64,000 nt of DNA from positions 1-64,000 of the forward strand of contig JADJCS010000018.1 of NCBI GenBank assembly GCA_016703105.1, read 5' to 3'. Below are positions 7,500 to 16,664 of the stretch, piece after piece. The DNA comes from Flavobacteriales bacterium (lineage in GTDB: Bacteria; Bacteroidota; Bacteroidia; Flavobacteriales_F; PHOS-HE28). The position numbers were made by a program, and so were the translations under genes. Under the pieces are notes generated by a model. That model was not told the DNA's origin, did not search any database, and was given only the letters and a program-made list of their open reading frames with translations. Position 1 is the stretch's first letter, and each line of letters starts with the position of its first letter.

Positions 7500-8717
7500 T
7501 TACCGCCCCCCTAAACTCTTGATCAGGCTCCTCAGCGCAGGCTGCGTTCTTTCCCGTGCAGAAGGGATTAAGCGGTATAGGTCCACGCCCAGGCTGCCTA
7601 TCGCATAGGTGCCGTTCAGCCCCGGATCGGTGAGCAGGTGGGTGTAACGCACCCCTGCGGACAGGTCCATCAAGCCGAGGTGGAGGCACAGGTCCAACTG
7701 GCCTTGCAGCAGGATCTGACCATCTAGCTTGTATACCTGGTGCGGCTGCGCATAACCGATGCTGGCTGTGGGCCGCAGGGAAAGCACCTCGGGCAAAAGG
7801 GGCAGTCTGGCGATGCCGCCCAAGCGGACAGCCAGACTTTGGAATCGTGTCGAATCCGTGGCTTGGTCTGTGAAAAGATCAAGGCCCAAAGTCACCCCAA
7901 GCCCATCTAGCAGACTTTGCTCGAAGTAGTCGAACGAAAAACCCGTGATTGGGCGGCTGGCCCGTGCGCCTTCCATCCGTTGCCAGGCATCGCGCTCGAA
8001 ATAGGCCACCCGTAGACCGCCCCGGAGCAAGGGGAACGTGGCGGGGCGCAGCGTGTATCGCTCATGCACCGCGTAGCGGCCTTTGACGATGCGTGCCAGC
8101 GGCTGCGATCCGGGTTCGGCGGCCAGCACCACGATGCGCCCCTTCACCTTTTCGCCCGGTACGCGGTAGCTCGCATGGCTGCGCCTGACCACCTCATACC
8201 GCTGGCCGGTAGCGATCGCGCTTCCCGTGCCTGGTGAGAGGTACACCGCAGCGCCTCGTTTGGCCAGGATGTATGGTGCCATCGGTATCGCGTCCATGTT
8301 CAACACGGGCGTGTCCGCTGAAGGCAGTTGTTCCACCTGGCCTGTCACCGTGCAAACCCACACCCGGGCGTCTGACGGGTCGCGGCGGAAGGTGTAGTCG
8401 CCGGAACGGGACCATTTCACATGGTACCGCTGCAACACTTCGTTCATGTATTGGTCGCGAAAAGTTCCGGCATCTGCGGAACGATGCTCGGTTATATGAA
8501 GCGCTGTTGTAACTGAAATGTCTATGGCCACCACACGCTCCACGGCATCCAGTGTTGCCCCCTGCATCAGCTTCTCGCGAGCCTCGGTGTTGCGTTCATG
8601 GGTGATATCGCGGCTGTTCCCGATGTCGAGCACGGCGGTGCCGGTGGAGGATTTCGTGGTCTGCGCACCCAGTGAACCGAAGAGGAAGGCAGCCACTATG
8701 AATGTCGCATACCGCAT
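7500..8717 (-). CDS. exported protein, possibly outer-membrane associated, unknown function
   Basis: Protein of 405 aa with a clear signal peptide (MRYATFIVAAFLFGSLGAQ, about residues 1-19). Residues about 20-150 resemble a soluble domain with polar helices (ISVTTALHITEHRS). The C-terminal half has many alternating hydrophobic/polar stretches such as LRVAYFERDAWQRM and LSAGVRYTHLL, as in outer-membrane beta strands, and ends in a basic SIKSLGGR-like tail. No family recognised. The ATG overlaps a possible TGA of the previous gene. It appears to be an early gene of the minus-strand operon with the TerB-like and TonB-like genes. Confidence 0.7.
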   Translation of the reverse strand: MRYATFIVAAFLFGSLGAQTTKSSTGTAVLDIGNSRDITHERNTEAREKLMQGATLDAVERVVAIDISVTTALHITEHRSADAGTFRDQYMNEVLQRYHVKWSRSGDYTFRRDPSDARVWVCTVTGQVEQLPSADTPVLNMDAIPMAPYILAKRGAAVYLSPGTGSAIATGQRYEVVRRSHASYRVPGEKVKGRIVVLAAEPGSQPLARIVKGRYAVHERYTLRPATFPLLRGGLRVAYFERDAWQRMEGARASRPITGFSFDYFEQSLLDGLGVTLGLDLFTDQATDSTRFQSLAVRLGGIARLPLLPEVLSLRPTASIGYAQPHQVYKLDGQILLQGQLDLCLHLGLMDLSAGVRYTHLLTDPGLNGTYAIGSLGVDLYRLIPSARERTQPALRSLIKSLGGR

Positions 8718-9174
8718 CAGCGCTCATGGTGATCTGCCCGGTGAGAGGAAGTGGACATGCCCGATGGATGGAGCGGACTAAGCGGGAACACAGGCCCGAT
8801 GGGTTGATGCGGTCAGATCTGGGGCCGATGTCCTTGCCCGTATAGGCCTCTTCGATGACGACGGACCGGAAGAACATGTTCTGGCCGATCGGATCGTTGA
8901 TCAATTCGCGGCGTTTGAACGTCACGAAGGCGATCAGCGCAGAGCATGAGGCGAACGCCAACCAGAAGAAGATGATATAGGTGGCCGTTGAGCCGATGGC
9001 ATAGGTGATCAGGCAAAGGCCGAAGGCGACACCAGCGCTGACCACCGAGATCCTGCCCCGGCTTTCAAGTTCTTTGAGGTGGCGCTCTTGTTGCCGGATA
9101 TCATCGGTCAGCTCCTGGATGAGTTCAGTAAGGGCCAATGGTTGAAGCACATCCTTTGTACCCCCACCCCCCAA
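8596..9174 (-). CDS. two-helix membrane protein of unknown function, C-terminus uncertain
   Basis: The N-terminal part (GTG starts at 9174 or, more natural, 9150) has a charged coiled-coil-like segment (LIQELTDDIRQQERHLKELE) and two adjacent transmembrane helices (about residues 43-64 and 67-87), then a polar segment with FFRSVVIEEAYTGKDIGP. The last 45 or so codons overlap the next gene out of frame and have an unnatural composition. A one-base indel near 8800 would give a stop overlapping the ATG at 8717. The true end is thus probably near 8717. Function unknown; first gene of the operon below it. Confidence 0.5.
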   Translation of the reverse strand: MGGGGTKDVLQPLALTELIQELTDDIRQQERHLKELESRGRISVVSAGVAFGLCLITYAIGSTATYIIFFWLAFASCSALIAFVTFKRRELINDPIGQNMFFRSVVIEEAYTGKDIGPRSDRINPSGLCSRLVRSIHRACPLPLTGQITMSADAVCDIHSGCLPLRFTGCADHEILHRHRRARHREQPRYHP

Positions 9175-9211
9175 AAGGTTACCACCCTACCTTTCCTCCC
9201 CACCCCGCGCC

Positions 9212-9331
9212 GTGCTCTCCTCACCGCCCGAACCCACACCTGCCGAGCAGGAAGTCGCCGCCCACTACCGACGCTTCCGCAACGAGTTCATGGCGTGGGC
9301 GTGCTTCCACGTCCGCGCAGTCGACCAGTAG
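9212..9331 (+). pseudogene. truncated 5' head of an ECF sigma-factor gene
   Basis: From a GTG at 9212 the frame reads about 40 codons. The stretch PAEQEVAAHYRRFRNEF corresponds closely to residues near 8-27 of the intact ECF sigma factor at 10596 (SAEQEVAAHYRAFRNEF). Similarity stops abruptly after the following AWA and the frame closes at TAG 9331. DNA similarity also covers the start-codon region. The copies differ at several positions, so this is a diverged paralogue fragment and not a recent duplication. It sits just upstream of the ATPase gene that separates it from the complete sigma gene. Confidence 0.7.
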
Positions 9332-9386
9332 CGGCATACAAAGCCGGACCCTGTAATTCCGATAGATCATCAAACATGAAAATCTG

Positions 9387-9394
9387 TACCTTGG
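9387..9394 (+). promoter_or_regulatory. -7 type promoter box for the DUF4143 ATPase
   Basis: TACCTTGG, a near match to TAnnTTTG, lies 16 bases before the ATG at 9411. No clear -33 element. Confidence 0.3.
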
Positions 9395-9410
9395 GTCCTG
9401 ATTTTCAACC

Positions 9411-10550
9411 ATGATTAGCCGCGCTGAATACCTCGATGCCATACGCCGGGCCCTGCGCCACAGCCCTGTCGTAATGCTCCTGGGGCCGAGGCAGGTCGGC
9501 AAAAGCACGCTCGCTCGGCAGCTATTGAGAGCGGATGATGTGAATTACCTGGACCTTGAACTGCCAGGTCCCACGACCTTGCTGCGGGAACCATTTACGA
9601 ACCTGAAGGATCGGAGAGGATTGGTGGTGATCGATGAGGCGCAGCGGCAGCCCGAACTCTTTCCTGTACTGCGTGTGCTGGCCGATCGTCCCCGGACGCC
9701 CGCACGATTCCTGTTGCTCGGCAGTGCCTCTCCCGAGCTTTCCCGTCAGGCCAATGAATCGCTTGCGGGCCGTGTGGCTTTCATTGATGTACAAGGCCTC
9801 AGCACGGCGGAGACCGGCCTCGCCAAGACGGATAGACTCTGGCTCCGTGGCGGGTTTCCGCGCGCGTTCCTCGCCAAGAGCGAAGCGCTGAGTTTGGAAT
9901 GGAGGCAGGGTTTCATCCGCACGTTCTTGGAGCGCGACCTGGGCGTGCTCGGTTTCGGCTATCCACCGCCGGCCATGATGCGTTTCTGGACCCTGCTGGC
10001 GCACTACCACGGCCAGATCTGGAACGCGGCCGAAGCGGCAGCGGCCATGGGCGTTACAGCGCGCACGGTCAACCGTTACCTCGATGCATTGGAGCAGACG
10101 TACATGATACGACGTGTACTGCCTTGGTACGAGAATGTGGGCAAGCGGATCGTGAAGAGTCCCAAGATCTTCTTCCGGGATACCGGCCTTCTGCACACAC
10201 TCCAACACATCAACACCATGGGCGAACTGCTGCATCACCCCAAACTGGGCGCCTCGTGGGAAGGGTTCGTCATGGAGGAAATATCGGCCGCCTTGAAGTT
10301 GCGCGACTTCTATTTCTACAACGTGCATTCGGGCACGGAGCTCGACATGTTCTTCCTGCACAGCGGCAAGCGCATAGGCGTGGAGATCAAACGTGAGGAT
10401 GCTCCACGCATGACCAAGAGCATGCATGTGGCGCTGGCCGACCTGAAGCTGGACAAGCTCCGCGTGGTGTATCCGGGGCCTCACCGCTACAAGCTGGCAC
10501 CGAAGGTGGAATGCGTTCCGTTCGCGGAGATCCACGATCTGCTCAAGTGA
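9411..10550 (+). CDS. AAA-family ATPase with DUF4143 C-terminal domain
   Basis: Protein of 379 aa. A Walker A motif GPRQVGKST (about residues 26-34) and a Walker B-like GLVVIDEAQRQPELF (about 70-85) define the AAA_14 ATPase domain. The C-terminal half contains the DUF4143 pattern with a helix-turn-helix-like ARTVNRYLDALEQTYMIRRV, then a PD-(D/E)XK-like core (ELDMFFLHSGKRIGVEIKRE). These proteins are common, patchily distributed accessory genes of uncertain function. Here it separates a truncated sigma head (9212-9331) from the complete sigma gene, consistent with insertion. Base composition does not differ visibly from the neighbourhood. Confidence 0.9.
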   Translation: MISRAEYLDAIRRALRHSPVVMLLGPRQVGKSTLARQLLRADDVNYLDLELPGPTTLLREPFTNLKDRRGLVVIDEAQRQPELFPVLRVLADRPRTPARFLLLGSASPELSRQANESLAGRVAFIDVQGLSTAETGLAKTDRLWLRGGFPRAFLAKSEALSLEWRQGFIRTFLERDLGVLGFGYPPPAMMRFWTLLAHYHGQIWNAAEAAAAMGVTARTVNRYLDALEQTYMIRRVLPWYENVGKRIVKSPKIFFRDTGLLHTLQHINTMGELLHHPKLGASWEGFVMEEISAALKLRDFYFYNVHSGTELDMFFLHSGKRIGVEIKREDAPRMTKSMHVALADLKLDKLRVVYPGPHRYKLAPKVECVPFAEIHDLLK

Positions 10551-10595
10551 CTGGTGGAATTGCCCGGTTCACTATTTTGCTCTCCGCTCTCCGCC

Positions 10596-11153
10596 ATGCT
10601 CTCTATGCAAGAACCGGTATCCGCCGAGCAGGAAGTCGCCGCCCACTACCGGGCCTTCCGCAACGAGTTCCTGGCGTGGGCGTGGAAGAACTTCAGCGCG
10701 GAGGCCGAGGACGCGAAGGATGTCTTCCAAGAGGCGCTGCTGGTATTCTATGAGCAGCGGCAGAGCGGGCAGTTGGATGATTTCAGCGGGAACATCAAGA
10801 CGTATCTCTTCGCGATCGGGAAAAACTTGTTGCTGACGCGGCTGCGGAAGTCGCGGATCATCGGGAACCATTCGGAGCGGTATGCGATCCATGTGCAGGG
10901 GCAACACACGCCCGACGCCCAGGAACGCATGGAACGCGACGAGGACCTCAGCAAGGTGCGGGAGCACTTGGACAAACTTTCACCCGCCGACAAGCGTGTG
11001 CTGGAGCTTTACTATGTGGAGCGTATGGACATGGCGGCGATCGCCGAAGCCATGGGCTATGCGTCCGCGAACGTGGCGAAGAAGAAGAAGTGCATCGCGC
11101 TGAAGCGATTGATGGAGAAGGTGAAGGGTGGGTTGATGATGCTGATGCTATGA
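10596..11153 (+). CDS. ECF-type RNA polymerase sigma factor
   Basis: Protein of about 185 aa from ATG 10596. Region 2 is visible from RAFRNEFLAWAW through DVFQEALLVFYEQ and IKTYLFAIGKNLLL, and region 4 from LSPADKRVLELYYVERMDMAAIAEAMGYASANVA, with the expected helix-turn-helix. The upstream in-frame codons to 10554 are not conserved-looking. It is followed by a broken gene for a short acidic N-terminus plus membrane helix plus TPR protein, the usual place of an anti-sigma or sigma-linked membrane protein, and by a CHAT protease gene on the opposite strand. This sigma/TPR/CHAT grouping recurs in Bacteroidota. Confidence 0.9.
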   Translation: MLSMQEPVSAEQEVAAHYRAFRNEFLAWAWKNFSAEAEDAKDVFQEALLVFYEQRQSGQLDDFSGNIKTYLFAIGKNLLLTRLRKSRIIGNHSERYAIHVQGQHTPDAQERMERDEDLSKVREHLDKLSPADKRVLELYYVERMDMAAIAEAMGYASANVAKKKKCIALKRLMEKVKGGLMMLML

Positions 11154-11223
11154 GATCCCGGAAGATCAATTCCCCTTTACGCGACCGTTGCGTCGTTGCG
11201 TCGTGGCGGTTCAATTTCACCCG

Positions 11224-12019
11224 ATGACGGAAGAGGAGATCAACGAACAGGAGCAGGACCGCTTTGAGGCGCGGTTCTTCGGCGCGTTGCCGGCGGCGGC
11301 GGCCGTTGCGTTCGATGCGGAACTCGGGCGTGATGAGGCGTTGAAGGCGCGGTATGAGTTGTTCGTGCTGTCGGTGCGGGGGATACTGTGACGTTCCGGG
11401 CCGCGGGTTCCCGCTGGGCAAGCCAGCCCGGCCGCTGTCAGGCCGGGCTGGTGCCCGGCAGACCATGCGGGCGATAGATGAAGAACTGGATGCACGCCCG
11501 GCTATTGTGCGTAGATCCTTCGGCCATGGATGGGATGGGCGGCGGCCGCCGCGGTGCTCGTCGGCACTTTTGGCGCGTGGTGGTTCACCAAAGGCGAAAC
11601 ACCGCAACAACTCGCGGAAGAATTCGCCATCACCTGAGCCGGGTTTGCCGGTGCTCATGGGCACATCACCGCGCACGATGGACGCGATCATGAACGCCTA
11701 CAAGCAGGAGGACTTTGGTACGGCGCGCAGGCTCTTGTCGGTTGCCGTGGAGCAAGATCCGCAGAACGATACGCTACAGTATTTCAATGGTGTGCTGGAA
11801 GATCGCGAGGAAGGTTGTGCATCGTCGGAACCATGGTTCACACAAGTCCCCGCAACATCGGTGTTCGCTCCAAAGGCGCGGTATAATTTGGCGTTGTGTG
11901 CGTTGAAGAGCGGTGACCTGTCGCGTGCCCGAGAGTTGTTGGGGCGTATCGCTGAGCTAAAGGACGCTCAGGTCTCCGCCAAGGCGCGGGATCTTCTTCT
12001 GCGCTTGGAAAGCATGTAG
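11224..12019 (+). pseudogene. sigma-linked membrane protein with TPR-like C-terminus, disrupted by at least three frame changes
   Basis: Frame 1 from ATG 11224 gives an acidic N-terminus (EEEINEQEQDRFEARFFGAL) reminiscent of Bacteroidota membrane proteins co-encoded with ECF sigma factors. Near 11385 the sense passes to frame 2 (AIDEELDARPAIVRRSFG), then near 11530 back to frame 1 (MGWAAAAAVLVGTFGAWWFT, a clear transmembrane helix), and near 11634 again to frame 2 (EPGLPVLMGTSPRTMDAIM) with TPR-like helices (AYKQEDFGTARRLLSVAV) to 12019. Together this would be one protein of about 260 aa: cytosolic N-terminus, one membrane helix, TPR domain. Either several sequencing indels or real decay. A strong hairpin at 11416-11456 falls inside it and may promote errors. 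Confidence 0.6.
11416..11456. repeat. strong GC-rich inverted repeat inside the disrupted membrane/TPR gene
   Basis: CCAGCCCGGCC (11423-11433) and GGCCGGGCTGG (11441-11451) form a perfect 11-bp stem with a 7-base loop; GGGC and GCCC outside extend it with a small bulge. There is no T-run, so it does not look like a terminator. Confidence 0.8.
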
Positions 12020-14343
12020 CTGCCCACGAGTATCGGCAGCACACTCAGGGCATACCACCATGCGTTGTTGCCCGACTGTTCCCAAATGCACATCAGTGCC
12101 GGTGAGCACGATGCCGCTCCAGTAGAACGGATCCGCCAGACCATCAGCAGCGTGTCGAGCGATGAAGTCCGTCTTTGATCGTGCCAACGCTTCGGAAGCG
12201 GGAAGACCTTCTTGCAGTCCGTTGTAGAAGTCCCGGAGGATCTCGCTTGTTGCGCGATCATCTACCGGCCAGAGCGTATGCACGACGGCTTTCGTTCCGG
12301 CACCGAGGAAGGCATGGGCGATACTCATCACACCTTCGCCTTGGTAGTTGCGTCCGCTTCCGCTGGAACAGGTGCTGAGCACTGCGAGCGTTCTGCGCGA
12401 CAGTTCATCCTGCAATGCGGTAGCTGCCCATGCACCATCGGAAAGCAAGAGGAACGGGGCTGCATCCGGTGTGGCCGGGTTCACGCCATGCGTGGCAGGT
12501 GGATCAATCCGGGCGAGGTCAATGCGCCAACAAGTTCCGTTCCCGTGAGGTCTTCTTCGAGTTCACTTGCGCGAAGCTCCGCATGCAGTTCTTCGGCCAG
12601 TGTCCTTGCGAACGGCATATCAGCGAGGCTATCCGCGTGAACCGTGGCGAGGAACGCGTCATCGATCGGACAGGTCGTTTGCGGCATCAGCGCTTCGGCA
12701 ACTGAACGGGCGTAGCGCACGGTATACTGTGTTCCAAGGAAGGCGGCCTCCCTCCATTGCTCGGCATCGGGTGAAGTGGACAACGCCTCGAAAGGCAAGA
12801 GGGCAAGGCTGCCATACGGCACGATCACGATCTCCCGCACCTGCCGTTGCTCCAAGACAGGCTTCAGAAGCCGCGCGTACCAAGCATAGGACTCCTGGGC
12901 ATAGCGTTCGGGTGTCCAGCCGTGTTTGCCGACGGCGAACGCATCAAAGCGGCCAGTGGAGCGATCAAGGTCGGCGGGGATCTCTTCCAGCTCCGTCACG
13001 GACAATCCGTTCTCATCCACAACGAAGGCACCTTTGAACGCAGGATGGTTGTAGGCGATGACGACAGAACCTATTGGAGCAATGAGCGCGGAAGTACTCA
13101 GCGAACTGTCGTTGGCGATGTCGGTTGGAAGCCCAGCGAGCATCCGCTTGCGTTGCAAGGACGCACCACGGTTGCGTTCGCTCCAGATCAATGAACGGAG
13201 GAGGTCTTCAGGATCGCCCTTTCGCATGTATCGTCGCAGGTACATTACGGAACCGGGCTGGAACGGATAATGGCCGTAGCTGCCGACCACCTTTTCAATG
13301 TCGTGGCTGCGGTATTCGCGCAGCAGTTGCTTCCAGTACGGAACCGCGGCCTCGAGCGTGCGGATGGCTTCGTCAACGTGGGCGTTGTCCGGGTGCGTGT
13401 CGTCCCATAGCCCGAGCACATGAGCCCGCAAGAAGAACAGTTCCACCATTTGCGCCGGGTTGGTGATGCGGGCATCGTAGGTGAGTGGATCGACATCAGG
13501 AGGCTGCCCTGCGTTCTGGAGCATCGTGCGCAATGCCCTGTCGAACGCTGCGATGGACGTCCGGGAACTGTCCGCGCCGTAGGCACCCTTGTATAGCAGC
13601 GCTGTGGTGTAGTGGTCCATCATCACGGCTTCGCTGGTGCCGAAACCCGCAGCGGTCATCAGCGCGATGGAGCGTTGGTAGTAGTGGAGTGCGCTGTCCA
13701 CGACCACGCTTCGCGGTATGGGTAGGTCAGACCACCCGGCCTCATCGGTGAACGTATTGCCGATGTCGTGGGTGACCTGCGCGATCCATATCGTGTCTTG
13801 TGCTTCGATCGCGGCGCGCAGTGCTTCCCGGTAGAAGGATCTGGTGGTCTCGAGGTGCGCATGGTGGTCCGGGCGCTCGTATAGATCAAGCACCTTGAAC
13901 GCGTAGCCGAATTCGCGTAGGACCAGCACGCGTTCGAGCGCATCGATGTGGCCTTTCCGAGTCTTCAATAAGTGTCTAGCACGCGCGCCTTCCACGTAAG
14001 CCGAACGCTGGTGGTCAAGCTGCGACGCGGCCATGTAGTTGTGGTAGCGCGCTTGGTGGGCGTACCCGACCGCTGCTTCCGCCGAACTATCACCGAACGC
14101 GCGTTGGCGAAGGAGCAGCGCTGCGTCCCAGTGTTCCTTGGCTTCGCCGATGTCGCTTATCCGGTAGCGGTTCTCACCTAGCGCTTCGAGCGAACGGGCG
14201 GTGTCCAACGCGGCAGTTCGGGTTGTCGTAGTGCTGGCGCGTGCATCGCCTTTCCATGCTGTTTCGCGCACAGGCTGAAGCGCCGTCTGCGCGATCGCAA
14301 GCGCGCTGCACATACCAAGTATGGCCGCCAACTTTCTTTCCAC
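11968..14343 (-). CDS. CHAT-domain (caspase-like) protease with TPR-like N-terminus and C-terminal membrane anchor, two frameshifts
   Basis: Exported or membrane protein of about 790 aa if repaired. Residues 1-20 look like a signal peptide (ERKLAAILGMCSALAIAQT); about 30-400 are helical TPR-like repeats. The CHAT domain follows: VPYGSLALLPFEALS, then LIHL, where the frame breaks at about 12490. Restoring one G gives HLATHG, with the catalytic histidine, and the next frame continues to LAVLSTCSSGSG with the catalytic cysteine and GEGVMSIAHAFLGAGTKAVV. A second shift near 12075 leads to AWWYALSVLPILVGSYMLS, a terminal membrane helix with a basic tail ending at 11968. Convergent with the sigma-linked gene and overlapping its end by about 50 bp. 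CHAT proteases act in signalling or cell-death responses in several systems; the substrate here is unknown. Confidence 0.8.
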
Positions 14344-14428
14344 ACGAGCAAGGTAGGGCTGGCCGCTGACGCGTGTCTCCCATCGGCCACTACCAGAGCG
14401 CGGATTACGTCAACAACGACGGAGGTAG

Positions 14429-14623
14429 GCCTACCGCCCCCGCAGCGCGTCCATCACCTCCGTCTTCCGTCGCCGGCTCGCCTCGATAGGTCGCAGCATC
14501 CGGGAGGTGGGTGCAGCGGAAGCGAGCGTGGACGTGCATGACATTCCCGCAGGCACTTACGAGGCCGTGGTTCTCAGTGCCGTTGCTGTTCGGGCTTCCG
14601 TACGTTTGATGGTGATCCACTGA
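14429..14623 (+). pseudogene. orphan C-terminal tail resembling a T9SS sorting domain
   Basis: An open frame without a start runs from 14429 to TGA 14623 and ends ASVDVHDIPAGTYEAVV, then VRLMVIH. The D(I/L)PAGTY core and the hydrophobic-basic end match the T9SS type A sorting tails of this window (compare VDVRGLVPGVYTMRI at 16.4 kb and VDISDLSAGTYLLRA at 37.6 kb). No matching upstream domain is present, so it is probably the remnant 3' end of a lost secreted-protein gene, lying between the CHAT gene and the next T9SS gene. It fills most of the 14344-14638 gap. Confidence 0.45.
14601..14608 (+). promoter_or_regulatory. -7 type promoter box before the beta-helix protein gene
   Basis: TACGTTTG is an exact match to TAnnTTTG, 30 bases before the start at 14639. 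It lies inside the orphan T9SS tail, so the match could be coincidental. Confidence 0.35.
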
Positions 14624-14638
14624 ACACCGCACGCTGCC

Positions 14639-16489
14639 ATGATGTACCGCATCGCACCCACCCTCCTGTTGATGACCGCATGCTTTGGCGTGCAGGCGCA
14701 GCTCATCGGCACCTATACCGTGGGAGGCACATCACCGGACTATGCCACGCTCACCGCCGCGCTCGATGACCTGAGCGCTCAAGGCGCCACGGGCAGCGTC
14801 ACCTTCAATTTGCGTCCGGGCACCTACACGGGTCAATACAGCCTGGTCACGATCGCTGGTACTCCCGGCTTCATAACCATCAAGAGCGAGAACAACGATC
14901 CGAGCAGTGTGGTGCTGGCCTATGATGCAGCGGGCACAACGGACAATTATATCCTTCGCCTCGATGGTACGGACCGCATGGTGCTTTCCCACCTCACCTT
15001 CCGCCCGCTCGATCCGTTCTACGCCCGCGCGATCCACTTCTTCAATGCCTGCGCCATCCTCAGTATTCAGCAGTGCGTGTTCGAGGGCAGCACCGATCCA
15101 GACCAGAGCTCAGGCTTCGAGCGCCACATCATCCATTGCGACCAGAACGTGATCGGCACAGTGGATAATCCTCAGGACGTGATGATCAGTGAGAACTCGT
15201 TCCTGAACGGTTACGCGGCGCTCGAGCTCGACTTCGAAGGTTCCGGTGGCGCGCGTTCGGAGGGCCTCATCATCACAGAGAACCTCTTCGAGGACCAGTA
15301 CGCCACGGGCGTATATGTATCCAACGCGCTAGGGCAGATCGGGGATAACCTGATCAAGACCTCGCAGGGTATTTTCTTCACCGGCATCCGCACCAACTTC
15401 TTCGACGGGGGCAGCCAGATACGCCGCAACGTGGTACAGGCCTATGCGACATTCGGCGGCTGCACGGGCATCGAAGTGGGCAACACGCAGAACACCACGG
15501 GCAACATGATCAGCAACAACATGGTGTATTGCAGCGCGCCAGGCGATGTGTGGGGTATCGCTGTATACAACCTGTGGGACATGAAGATCGTGCACAACAG
15601 CGTGCTGATCGCTGAAGCGAATCCCTTCCAGTGCTACGCCTTCTATCACCTTAGCGGTTTTCCGGACGGGCAGGACGCGGTGGTGCGGAACAACATCTTC
15701 GCTAACGCCGCGGGCGGCCATGCCTACAACGTTGATGTTGCCGACAACGTGGCCGTTGAAGACCATAACTGCCTCTTCACCACGGGACCGAACCTGTCCG
15801 AAGTAGGAAGCGGTTTCTACGCCAACCTGGCCGATCATCAGAACGGCAGCGGCATGGGAGCGGGCGATACCGACATCGATCCCGTATTCCCCATACAACC
15901 CGACCTGCACTTGAACAACTGCGCCATGGATGATATGGGCGAGTATTTCTTCGTCGTCACTTCGGATATCGATGGTGATGTGCGCGGTAATCCCGTGTGC
16001 GACATCGGCGCCGATGAGTACACGGCCAGCACCAACGCGATGCAGGCCCCGCCGATCACCATTCTCAGCAGTGACCTGCCCTACGACCTTGGCCTGAACG
16101 CCACCTTCAGCGCGTACAACTGGAGTACGGGTGCCACCACGCCGACCACCACGATAACTGCGGGTGGCAACTACAGCTGTGATGTAATGGACGCGAACTT
16201 CTGCTCGTACAGCATCAACATCACCGTCATCATTGTCATTAGCACCGCGGTGAACGAAGGCGCCAGCAGTACGACACTGCTCTATCCCAACCCGGCTACG
16301 GAGCAGGTGACCGTGACCGGGTTGGTCGGCACACCCGCATACACGATACAGGATCCAAGCGGCCGGGAAGTGTTGCGCGGAAGGTTCAACAGTACGCCAG
16401 CGGTCGATGTGCGTGGTCTGGTTCCGGGCGTGTACACGATGCGTATCGACGACGCGGTCGTTCGCACCGCACGGTTCGTGAAGCACTGA
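14639..16489 (+). CDS. secreted right-handed beta-helix protein with T9SS C-terminal sorting tail
   Basis: Protein of 616 aa (start ATG 14639, or 14642 one codon later). Signal peptide about residues 1-21 ending in GVQAQ. A long parallel beta-helix region (about 22-450) is indicated by repeated short strands and Asn-rich turns (ISENSFLNGY, IITENLFEDQ, VVRNNIFANA), ending with the DIDGDVRGNPVCDIGADEY motif common in such proteins. A short PKD/Ig-like stretch follows, then the T9SS tail from LLYPNPATEQVTVTG to the end (FVKH). Predicted to be exported by Sec, moved across the outer membrane by T9SS and surface-attached or released. Beta-helix proteins often bind or cleave polysaccharides, but no catalytic site is evident. 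The next gene encodes a related, larger protein. Confidence 0.85.
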   Translation: MMYRIAPTLLLMTACFGVQAQLIGTYTVGGTSPDYATLTAALDDLSAQGATGSVTFNLRPGTYTGQYSLVTIAGTPGFITIKSENNDPSSVVLAYDAAGTTDNYILRLDGTDRMVLSHLTFRPLDPFYARAIHFFNACAILSIQQCVFEGSTDPDQSSGFERHIIHCDQNVIGTVDNPQDVMISENSFLNGYAALELDFEGSGGARSEGLIITENLFEDQYATGVYVSNALGQIGDNLIKTSQGIFFTGIRTNFFDGGSQIRRNVVQAYATFGGCTGIEVGNTQNTTGNMISNNMVYCSAPGDVWGIAVYNLWDMKIVHNSVLIAEANPFQCYAFYHLSGFPDGQDAVVRNNIFANAAGGHAYNVDVADNVAVEDHNCLFTTGPNLSEVGSGFYANLADHQNGSGMGAGDTDIDPVFPIQPDLHLNNCAMDDMGEYFFVVTSDIDGDVRGNPVCDIGADEYTASTNAMQAPPITILSSDLPYDLGLNATFSAYNWSTGATTPTTTITAGGNYSCDVMDANFCSYSINITVIIVISTAVNEGASSTTLLYPNPATEQVTVTGLVGTPAYTIQDPSGREVLRGRFNSTPAVDVRGLVPGVYTMRIDDAVVRTARFVKH

Positions 16490-16664
16490 TGGCCCGGGCG
16501 CAATAGCCCGCTGATCCGGGCAAGGATCAGCCCTTCGGACACACAAGGCTCCGCCACTGTCCGGCCGGACGAAGACGTTCACCCATCCAGGTCGGGTGTT
16601 CACCCATGTGTGCTGGACCTGTGCAGGGGGTTCGGGGGATTTTGCGATGGATTCCCGATCGCCC

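Noticed and set aside
11957..12484. Separate gene for a short CHAT C-terminal protein
   Set aside because: It starts mid-domain, directly after the upstream frame breaks; one added base joins both into a normal CHAT protein.
14405..14632. Minus-strand 75-codon ORF
   Set aside because: No homology features; the opposite strand shows a T9SS-like tail in the same place.
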